Shown here in pieces: positions 56,701 to 64,000 of a DNA stretch of 64,000 nucleotides (position 1 is its first letter; the number at the start of each line of letters is the position of its first letter). A program made the position numbers and the translations under genes. The DNA is from Klebsormidium nitens (Eukaryota; Streptophyta; Klebsormidiophyceae; Klebsormidiales; Klebsormidiaceae): NCBI GenBank assembly GCA_000708835.1, contig DF237059.1, positions 5,588-69,587 of the forward strand, given 5' to 3'. The notes beneath the pieces are model-generated. The model was not told the origin of the DNA and made no database searches. It saw only the letters and a list, made by a program, of their open reading frames with translations.

Positions 56701-58722
56701 AACTTGACCGGCTCCACTATACCTAGTTCCAATGTAGTACAGCCGCCTTCCTTGTGTTAGCACGCTGCTTCTCAACCCCTAGTACAATTTCGACGGTCGT
56801 TTTAGCGGAGCCTTGAACGTTCCTTCTTTCAGCTGTTGAGCGCGAACTAGAGCGGTGCTGGATTCCTAGCATCTCGCGGACGAATAGAGGCAAACTTCCG
56901 CTTTGGTCAGGAAGGCCCCTGTAGGCAGAGGAGGTGCCCCCTTAAAAGTCGCCGCGACTTGGACCTGAAAAAGGGAATTTTACTCCGCCTCTGTTTCCGA
57001 CCACAGCTGCTGGGTAAGGCGTACCCATACGTGGCACGCCGCTTACTGACGGACCCGTCCCCTGGGCTGCGGCAAAAACAATACCCACTGATCCAAAATG
57101 CTCATCCTCAAAACGTTCTCTTAAGCGCTTATCCCTCTTTTATCCGCAGCTGCTGGGAAAGGCGTACCCATAGTCGCACGCCGCCAACTTACCGACCCGT
57201 CCCCTGATCTGCCGCAAAGATAAAAACCCACTGATTCGGAAAAACTCATCCTCAACAGAATGATTTATCCCTCTTGTTTTCGCAGACACTGTGTAAGGCG
57301 TACCCGTATGTGGCGCGCCGCCTGCTGACGGATCCCTTACAATCCTGTACTGGACTTTTCTAGTCGTCCAAACCTTCCAAAACGTTCGTTTCTTGACTGC
57401 CCCTGTTTTCTTTTCTTTCAGCTGCTGGGTAAGGCGTACCCGTACGTGGCCCGCCGCCTGCTGACGGACCCGTCCCCCGAGCTGCGGCAGGCGCTGGAGG
57501 AGCTGCTGCTGAAGGACGGCAAGTTCCGGTGGAACCGCCTGGAGAACCTGATGCGCGAGGGGCGCAAGAGCCAGGGCTTCGACGACGCGCAGCTCTGGAT
57601 GCTGCTCGACTGGCTTGTTTCCGAGCAGGTGAATGTACTCAATGATCGTGGATTTGTTCCTTTGTCTGTAGCGCTTTGGTGTTGATTTGTTACGGGTACT
57701 TTTTGGAAGCGACGCGCAGCCCTGGATGCTGCTCGACTGGCTCGTCTTGAAGCAGGTAGGAAAACGCGCACCGACTTTTGAGGTACTTTAAGAAAAGAGA
57801 CAAAAAGACGTATGCTTTGGCGTCGGCGTGAAATGTAAGAAAGGGCTGTGTGTCAATGATGCAGCTTGTGGATGCACGTCGTTCTTTTCACTGTAAGCCA
57901 CTGGAGTTCTGCCAACTTTTCGGTTGAGGTTGAACCGACCGAGATTAGCTCGTTGACCACGTAATCGAGGAGACTTTGTTGTCGTAGAACCATGGAGGAT
58001 TGGGTGTTGCGCTTGTAGAAATGTGACGTCCCGCATCAGACTTTGCCTCACGAATGACATGTAAGATAACGCGACGCTTCTCTTATCAATGATCGTTCTT
58101 CCTTCCTTCTGGTAGCACTCTATGCCTGAAGAAGGGTTTCGTGGTGTACTTGCCATGCCTAAGGTCGGGTATACAACATCTTATTACCTCAATTCGATGA
58201 TAACCCTGAGCTACAATTAGCTTCTTTCCGCAGGCGGACACGATTCGACAGCCGCTATCGAAGGAGATTGTTCGCCTGATCGACGCGTTCGGCTACCACA
58301 CCACCCGGCGGGCCGCGACAGCTGTCGCGGGTTTCGTCGCTCGGCTCGCCCCGAGCGAAGCCGAAGACCTGACCGACCGGTGGTTACCCATGAAACTCGC
58401 CGATAGAGAAGCGTACAACCGGGCACAAGTTTTGGGTCAGGCAGTCAGCATGCGAACACCTAGCGCAAATTTCGGGGCGGTTGTGGCGCAGCCCGAAAAT
58501 GAGAACCCTCTAGAGGTGGCGGGGAGGCTAGCGAGGACGATACCGGACAGTGCGGCTGAATTGCGGCAGCAGATAGAAAAGGTCGGCCCGCAGATACAGC
58601 GGTTGATGAACACCCCGGGGGGCGCGCAGATGATCGGAGATGTGGGCCGGGGGGTGATGCAGCGGGTTGCCGCGAGGGCTCTGAACTTGCTGCTTAGACG
58701 GGATGTGAAAGAAGAGAGGTGA
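50707..58722 (+). CDS. ABC1K (aarF/ADCK) atypical kinase, chloroplast type
   Basis: Nine exons: 50707-51236, 51750-51870, 52612-52695, 53118-53255, 54357-54876, 55445-55614, 56154-56369, 57422-57628 and 58234-58722. They sum to 2,475 nt, or 824 aa, in frame. The first about 90 residues are Ser/Arg-rich and transit-like. ABC1K hallmarks in order: KxGQ (245-248, FVKVGQSLSARPD), the Ala-rich loop AAASLGQVY (305-313), Lys327 in VAVKVQRP, Glu-x-x-Asn in AEGHNAERF, HADPHPGN (459-466) and the metal-binding DFG of YLDFGMM (479-481). ABC1 kinases regulate prenylquinone metabolism; in plants several sit in plastoglobules. Which subgroup this belongs to (ABC1K1 or K3-like is likely) cannot be settled by eye. 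The C-terminal about 160 residues are a helical extension. Introns carry decayed copies of exons 5 and 8. Confidence 0.92.
53680..54420 (+). repeat. Tandem duplication around ABC1K exon 5, with decayed exon copies
   Basis: Two tandem units of roughly 360-390 bp (about 53680-54035 and 54036-54420) share intron sequence (AAAGTTGACAAA, TTCAGGAT, ATGCCACTAGCGCGT). Each carries two copies of the 5' end of exon 5 with its acceptor. Copies near 53797-53834, 53956-54029 and 54145-54195 are decayed; the fourth (54357) is the working exon. The copy at 53956 keeps about 66 bp nearly identical to exon 5, through AAASLGQVY, but reaches a stop soon after. Confidence 0.85.
55369..55438 (+). repeat. Short tandem duplication before ABC1K exon 6
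   Basis: A unit of about 32-38 bp (TAGCTTT-CAATCAT-GCGATCGC pattern) occurs twice just upstream of the acceptor of exon 6, with a few mismatches. Confidence 0.7.
56389..56549. mobile_element. MITE-like inverted-repeat element, copy 2
   Basis: The left arm (56389-56416, AGATAATGCTAAGCCGAGAT) is the near-perfect reverse complement of the right arm (56523-56549), with about 24 of 28 positions pairing. The interior (GGTTAGGGTTAATTTGTTGG and GGTGCGGAGCAGTTAT) is clearly related to that of the element at 40053-40251. It lies within the intron between ABC1K exons 7 and 8. It has no reading frame, and its target-site duplication is not resolved. Confidence 0.7.
57003..57339 (+). repeat. Three decayed copies of the 5' half of ABC1K exon 8
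   Basis: Upstream of the working exon 8 (57422) there are three copies of its acceptor and first 50-70 bp: 57003-57075 (intact frame, GKAYPYVARRLLTDPSP-like), 57147-57213 (in-frame stop, deletions) and 57283-57339 (truncated, first codons changed). All keep the CAG acceptor. The spacer between copies (ACCCACTGAT...CTCATCCTCAA) is also repeated, so this is a tandem array with a period of about 140 bp. Confidence 0.85.
57705..57755 (+). repeat. Copy of the 3' end of ABC1K exon 8 with donor
   Basis: About 45 bp copy the end of exon 8 (57588-57628), encoding AQPWMLLDWLVLKQ against the working AQLWMLLDWLVSEQ, followed by a usable GTAGG donor. It lies 77 bp downstream of the working donor. Confidence 0.8.
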
Positions 58723-59410
58723 CGGCGTCAGTACATTAGAAGGTAGCGGAGCGGAGCGGAGCGCTGTACATGCACTACTTGGTGCTTGCAAGGAGACGCG
58801 GTGGGACTCCAAGGTATGCTCTGATTACATTGATTGGCGGGATACTAAAGAGTTGAGATAATTTTCTAGATTGAGCATATGAGTGCATGGTCGGATTAAG
58901 TTCAAAAACCAGGTATCTGAATGACAAGATAGCAACCTTGACTTACACAGACTACAGTTGTTTGATCAGTATCAACTTTATAACGTGCTATTCAATTTGG
59001 ATTTTTGAATTCTTGGATCTCTGCCTTCAGTCCTGTCCTAACGATCAAATTATCGGTATGAGGATGAACGTATTCAGGTAGCTGCCGACGCCATGCGCAT
59101 GTCAATCATATTGGGCTGCGGAAAGGCAGAGTTGTCAGCTAGCTGTTCTAGCTGTCAGCCGCAGAGACTGCACAAGCAGCTCCGCATCGAGCAGGGATCG
59201 ACAGCTTTATTACCGCTTGGATCTACAAGAGGTTACAAGAATGATGTATACCTAGGCGCCCATACTCTGTGGTAGTAGTAGCATACCGGTACTGTGCATT
59301 TAAAGGGCGCATATCAGGCGATAACAGGGATCAACCGGTAGTGGTTGCAAGTGGCAACCTGGTGCAGTGACTTACTGACAATCCGGTGCAATCTTAAACC
59401 CGCAGCTTCT
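58723..59410. other. Convergent spacer, no gene seen
   Basis: This is the 3' region of ABC1K (+) and of the MYND gene (-). A short GGAGC micro-repeat occurs at 58745-58762. No coding potential or other structure was seen. Confidence 0.55.
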
Positions 59411-61160
59411 TTAACTCTCTCGAACGGCCGTATAAGTAACCCAGTACATAGGAACAAGAGCATTAGCGGCATGCGCCGGTGTTATGCTGTTTATTTTCAA
59501 CCGTAGGACATTCTCTGGTCTTAGGTCACCCCTTTGAATGGCATTACATACAGCCCTATGTCCTCGCTCCCTGTTCCAATCTTCCTTCTGACACATTTCA
59601 CTACAATATTTCACAGCTTTACATCTGCATGGCAAAAGAATGGAGTGAATCCTAGAGTTCAGGACTGGCTTTCATGCAATAAAATGAGTAGACACCACAA
59701 AACAAATAGTTTTGTCCCAAATGCTTGTTTTTGTTGAGCGTTACGTATTGCAAAGCAGAGCTCTTACCTTGAGCAACCAAATCACATTACGAAGCCACTC
59801 AGTCGCCTCAAATAATTCAATTTGGCATGCGCAAGGGAATCAAACCCCTCAGATATACACCCTTTACAACCAACCAGCACCTTCTGGATATCATGGACGA
59901 ATTGCTGAGTAGGTTCAAAAAGTTGTCGTCAACACAAGGTTCTGATGGACAATCTGCAACGCTGTTGCTCCTACCCAGGGCTCTCAACGAAACAGTGAGC
60001 CAAATGTCAAGCGACAAAAGTTACACCAGAAGGAGATCAAAGGATGGTGAATGTCGACTTCAGCTAGAAGGCAAGAAACTCAAGCACGAAAAAAGATCCC
60101 CTTTGACCCAAACAAGCGCAAAGGAAGAAGATTGATTAGTTGGTCAAGACATAAAAGGTCTCTTGGAAGCTGAGCCTAGGAAGAGGACTTTCACTGCAAA
60201 GCAAAAACAGCAATGAGATCTCGAGGGGCAACCTGTCTGAAGCAGTACCGTCCACACCATCATTAAATCTCACTCCAAGCTACCACACCCATTGGGAGAC
60301 GAACGTCCTCAAGCAGAAAGCATATGCTGCAGAAGCGATCTTGTGCAGCTCACCTGCCACAATGTCGGAACCCTACGTTGTGCTTTCTGCAGAGTTGGCA
60401 AAACTCTACTAAGGCTAGCAGCGCCTTGGTTTTATTGACTGCCTCCTGAAGCACGTACTTGCGCTCCTCGTAAATGGCCTGGCAGCTTTCGTGAACGAGT
60501 CGCTCCAGCTGCATCTGATCGAAAGGACCGTAGTCTGCCGTGTAGAACTTGTGGCATTGCCGCAGTATCCGAAGCCGTTCCTTCCGCGTGACTGGCTTGA
60601 TCTGAGATGCCAAAAGCAAGTGCTGTTCTGACAGAGATTGGAGCAACATATTAAAGTGAGAGAATAAAGACTCTGCTGACGTTTTTGGTCTCTAAAATTC
60701 AGCTTTCTCTTGCATGATGCGCCAATTAATCCCAAGGTTATCGGATGCTGATCAGGAACAGGATAGCTGCACCTGTGGCCCCTCCTTTAGGCATGCGCAA
60801 TAGTGAAGTATACAAGAAAAGTAGACAGGAAAGAGTATTGTTACTGCACCAACGAATTTTCTGACAGACATCTTTCCAATGTATTGACAAAAGGTGACCC
60901 AAGCGCACGCAACTCTTTAACATTGTCAGAGAGAGAGGTACAAAAAGAAGAAGGATTCAACCTGAGAGCTAGGCCCTTCTTACTTTGATTTTTCGTCTCT
61001 GAAGTACAAGCTCATAAGAGCTCACAACAGATTCCCACATGAGAATGTCTTTCTCTGGCCAAATGTCCTCTTCAGTTCTCACAACACTCTCAGCCCACCG
61101 ACTGTCCATCTCTGACATGATGGCCACTAAGCCTTGCAACCCTGCCTTTTTGTTCCTCAT
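59411..61160 (-). CDS. Small MYND zinc-finger protein
   Basis: Three exons (minus strand: 60984-61160, 60354-60601, 59411-59624) sum to 639 nt, or 212 aa, in frame. The MYND finger spans an intron: Cys127-x2-Cys130, Cys140-x2-Cys143, Tyr148-Cys149-x3-Cys153 and His164-x3-Cys168, which is the complete set of zinc ligands (FCQLCRKHNVGFRHCGR then CKAVKYCSEMCQKEDW). The N-terminal about 120 residues are helical and charged (RKERLRILRQCHKFYTADYG, ERKYVLQEAVNKTKAL). MYND fingers bind proline-rich peptides; there is no SET domain, so it is an adaptor-type MYND protein and its partner is unknown. The ATG at 61160 is the first in frame after an open stretch; an upstream exon joined in frame cannot be excluded. 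Confidence 0.75.
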
Positions 61161-61576
61161 TAAAGGGAGTTTTGACAAGGTGAGGATGCGGGTTCATAAG
61201 AGTACATGATGCAGGTTGAAGTGGGCAATCCTCATCGACCTTTTCTGCAACCCTGGCGCCCTTCTTCAATTTCTTGTCAGAGACAGCATGTGCCATTGCT
61301 CAAGAATGCGACGCTTAGACGATGCAAGTCAAATACTGATTCTTGTGGCATGCGGCCTATTGCAACAACCAACGACCGTCACCGCAGTCCCGACACCACG
61401 GGCTCGACAGGTCACCACTGTCACCAGGAACGGTCTCCCTTTCCGGGTTGCTCCAGAGCCAGGCCCAAAATGAATGCTGCTCATTTCACAAACTAGCGCC
61501 AGAGTCTGCCGACTCCGGTGGTATACCGGTAATACTACATGGTTGGCCGTCTATGCGACGGCAAGGGCTCGCCTCT
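61161..61576. promoter_or_regulatory. Upstream region of the MYND gene
   Basis: This is the sequence between the MYND ATG and the first gap-flanking repeat. Short frames on both strands show no recognisable protein. The MYND promoter is expected here by position only. Confidence 0.35.
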
Positions 61577-62383
61577 TCCGTTGATTATGATTTCGATCTA
61601 CGGTTGGTGATTCGCCATGGCATCTATCGTCGAATCCTCTTTTTAACGGTATGGATTTGTTAGTGGTTNNNNNNNNNNNNNNNNNNNNNNNNNNNNNNNN
61701 NNNNNNNNNNNNNNNNNNNNNNNNNNNNNNNNNNNNNNNNNNNNNNNNNNNNNNNNNNNNNNNNNNNNNNNNNNNNNNNNNNNNNNNNNNNNNNNNNNNN
61801 NNNNNNNNNNNNNNNNNNNNNNNNNNNNNNNNNNNNNNNNNNNNNNNNNNNNNNNNNNNNNNNNNNNNNNNNNNNNNNNNNNNNNNNNNNNNNNNNNNNN
61901 NNNNNNNNNNNNNNNNNNNNNNNNNNNNNNNNNNNNNNNNNNNNNNNNNNNNNNNNNNNNNNNNNNNNNNNNNNNNNNNNNNNNNNNNNNNNNNNNNNNN
62001 NNNNNNNNNNNNNNNNNNNNNNNNNNNNNNNNNNNNNNNNNNNNNNNNNNNNNNNNNNNNNNNNNNNNNNNNNNNNNNNNNNNNNNNNNNNNNNNNNNNN
62101 NNNNNNNNNNNNNNNNNNNNNNNNNNNNNNNNNNNNNNNNNNNNNNNNNNNNNNNNNNNNNNNNNNNNNNNNNNNNNNNNNNNNNNNNNNNNNNNNNNNN
62201 NNNNNNNNNNNNNNNNNNNNNNNNNNNNNNNNNNNNNNNNNNNNNNNNNNNNNNNNNNNNNNNNNNNNNNNNNNNNNNNNNNNNNNNNNNNNTCCGTTGA
62301 TTATGATTTCGATCTACGGTTGGTGATTCGCCATGGCATCTATCGTCGAATCCTCTTTTTAACGGTATGGATTTGTTAGTGGT
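61577..62383. other. Assembly gap flanked by identical 91-bp sequences
   Basis: A run of N covers 61669-62292. The 91 bases before it (61577-61667) are repeated exactly after it (62293-62383). Such exact overlap on both sides is typical of two contig ends that overlap but were scaffolded with an estimated gap. Frames drawn through the Ns are meaningless. Confidence 0.85.
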
Positions 62384-62822
62384 GACACCAGCCACCCGAG
62401 CAAGCGCGCAGTTTCGACGTCGAAGACCGTTGACATGCACGAAGCCCGACACTAGAGCTCCCACCGTGCAGCGTTCGGACCAAAATGCTCGATTCTTAAG
62501 CGTTGACTGCGCCGCCCGCGCAGCCCAGACCGGGAAAATCTCGCACCGTTATACGGTCAAATATAGACACCCAGACTGTACGTTTTATCGTCGAACACGG
62601 CCAAGTTGAAGCCAACCCAAGCAGGTCAAACGGCAGGCCCGCGCCGCGGCGTCGTACAGTGGCCGAAACGCCGATCCCTATGGTTCCTCTCTTCCTAAGA
62701 GGAAGAGGCGAGCCAATATACAGTATACCTATACCATTGAACTACCAGTGGCAGTAGGTACCGTAGACTGAAAAAGTTATTAGTCCATTATAATCCACCG
62801 TACATTCAACTTGTCATCAGGT
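62384..62822. other. Non-coding flank of the transposon
   Basis: No gene is supported. The sequence holds an imperfect hairpin around 62690-62710 (CTCTTCCTAAGAGGAAGAGG). Confidence 0.5.
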
Positions 62823-63311
62823 CAGGGGTCGCCACAGGTTTTCGAAAATGTCGGCTCAAAGCCGACTCCCTTGTAAATTCATCGGCTTCTCGCCTATATT
62901 TTGGGGTACCGTAGTCCACCGTGATGATTCCGAACGATTTTATTTCGAATTATTTTCCAAAAATCCGACGAGGAAAGTGGAATTATTTATGCTGATTCCG
63001 ACCAAAATCCGAATGCCCTATGGTCTCACTCAAAAGGGGAGTTTTTGGCTGCTTTTGGCAGTTTTACGGCTTCCGAGGACCATTTCAGGGTTATTTTACC
63101 TTTCCGAATTTTCACTTTCCGAATGGGAAATCCGAATATCTGACTTTCCGAACGCAGATAATTATTTATTTATTCGGAATCATCACGTTGGACTACGGTA
63201 CTTGTCGGCTTCTCGCTTTGGCCTTCGAGCCGGGTGCTTCTTAATTTTGTCGGCTTTTCGGAAATTTCAATGTCCCGGGGATCACGGTTAGTCGGCTTGT
63301 GCCGACCCCTG
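62823..63311. mobile_element. Non-autonomous hAT-like transposon
   Basis: The 489-bp element begins CAGGGGTCGCCACAGG and ends with the reverse complement of CAGGGGTCGGCACAAG, giving terminal inverted repeats of about 16 bp with 3 mismatches. It is flanked by a perfect 8-bp direct repeat CATCAGGT (62815-62822 and 63312-63319). An 8-bp target duplication and a CAGGG terminus are hallmarks of hAT transposons. Both ends also contain subterminal palindromes (GTCGGCTCAAAGCCGAC, GTCGGCTTGTGCCGAC) and many TCCGAA motifs. No transposase domain is encoded, so it would need a transposase from elsewhere. Confidence 0.9.
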
Positions 63312-63319
63312 CATCAGGT

Positions 63320-64000
63320 ATTTCAAAATTTCGCGGGAAGCTGATACATGGTCGATGCCTATTGGCTATGAGATTGTACAGCGTTGCCACGTGGACCCGG
63401 CATGAATGCATTTAGCTACGTCACGGTTCAATCTTGTGCGTCATGGTATTAATCGCGTTATATGGCCTTAAACATGTTTGACTTGACCGTTGCCATGCAT
63501 GTAAGCCATCATGGCAACCCGCAGGCAGTGCACGCCTGTCGTACTGCATCTCAATGTGTGGATATCAAACATGTTGCAGGCCCGCCCTCTATCGGCTATC
63601 CGTAGGCTGCTGACAGCCGCGAGCGACATCTCATAGTTATTGATGATCTATTGACCATGCATGAACCAAAAGCAACTCCAGCTGCAGCGAAGACTCACTG
63701 AGCTACAAGGACTCCGCCAGAGCACGGCCTTGGGCGCGGCGCATCGAGCGACCACGCTCACAAGCACGGAACAGAGTAAAGTTCTGTATGATTGCATAAA
63801 GAGCTGTCAATGTGCATCCACTCGCGATGTAAAGCAGTGTAAATGGAGGTACAAGCTAGCGGGGGTCCGGTCCCAACCATGAAGCAAATAGCATGACGAT
63901 AATCGTCTAGCGAGGTCGGATCCCTCCCCGTCGGATAGCGCTGCTGGGCTTGACTTACTCAGGCATTGAACAATACCAAAACGTTTGCGTACTAAGGTTG
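63320..64000. other. Terminal stretch, no gene supported
   Basis: The 73-codon frame at 63661-63882 has no recognisable similarity and no splice context. Several CATGCA/TGCATG hexamers occur. Confidence 0.45.

Noticed and set aside
61643-62464. Long frames on both strands of 242-273 codons
   Set aside because: They run through the N gap and have no real coding content.
63661-63882. 73-codon plus-strand frame near the window end
   Set aside because: It has no similarity or context; it is within the range expected by chance at this base composition.

Overview
The window is eukaryotic nuclear DNA from a plant-lineage organism. Every recognisable gene is split by many GT-AG introns of roughly 150-1,600 bp. 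The gene set includes chloroplast proteins (an early light-induced protein, the TGD1 permease of the chloroplast envelope, an ABC1K kinase and a DUF1995 protein with a transit-like N-terminus) together with widely conserved eukaryotic nuclear genes. Moderate GC, gene spacing of about 5 kb and a run of Ns point to a draft genome of a streptophyte (charophyte-grade) green alga such as Klebsormidium. That placement is inference, and a bryophyte or another alga is not excluded. There are no operons, CRISPR arrays or rRNA/tRNA genes that I can support.

Layout. (1) 230-3380 (+): 3' part of a cysteine-rich, secreted-type protein made of phase-1 exon modules. (2) 4286-14376 (-): a complete 14-exon CDT2/DTL homologue, the WD40 substrate receptor of CRL4 ubiquitin ligase, with a PCNA-binding PIP box at its extreme C-terminus. 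(3) 15032-17055 (+): three-helix ELIP, divergent from CDT2 across a 0.65-kb spacer that contains a palindromic pair of G-boxes. (4) 18284-22940 (-): DGAT2-type acyltransferase. (5) 24044-24951 (+): an orphan protein with two hydrophobic segments, a TATA box and a 5'UTR intron. (6) 26092-29616 (-): TGD1. (7) 30463-33968 (+): DUF1995 protein. (8) 35035-39441 (+): SWIM zinc-finger protein with a long disordered tail. (9) 40756-44237 (-): an unrecognised eight-exon protein of 665 aa. (10) 45579-49948 (-): ERI2-like DEDDh exonuclease with a GRF zinc finger and an N-terminal motif resembling the RPA-binding motif of SMARCAL1. (11) 50707-58722 (+): ABC1K kinase whose introns carry several decayed tandem copies of its own exons. 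(12) 59411-61160 (-): small MYND zinc-finger protein. (13) 61577-62383: an N gap flanked by identical 91-bp sequences, probably an assembly artefact. (14) 62823-63311: a non-autonomous hAT-like transposon with a perfect 8-bp target duplication.

Gene models were built by hand. I chose splice sites so that the reading frame closed through every exon. For CDT2, DGAT2, TGD1, the SWIM protein, the 665-aa orphan, ERI2-like, ABC1K, ELIP and MYND the exon lengths sum to a multiple of three with one open frame, which is strong internal support. The DUF1995 model has one unresolved junction. Functionally, CDT2 (PCNA-coupled proteolysis) and the ERI2-like nuclease with its candidate RPA motif suggest DNA replication and repair roles. 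ELIP, TGD1, ABC1K, DUF1995 and DGAT2 concern chloroplast stress and lipid metabolism. Their proximity need not mean shared function.
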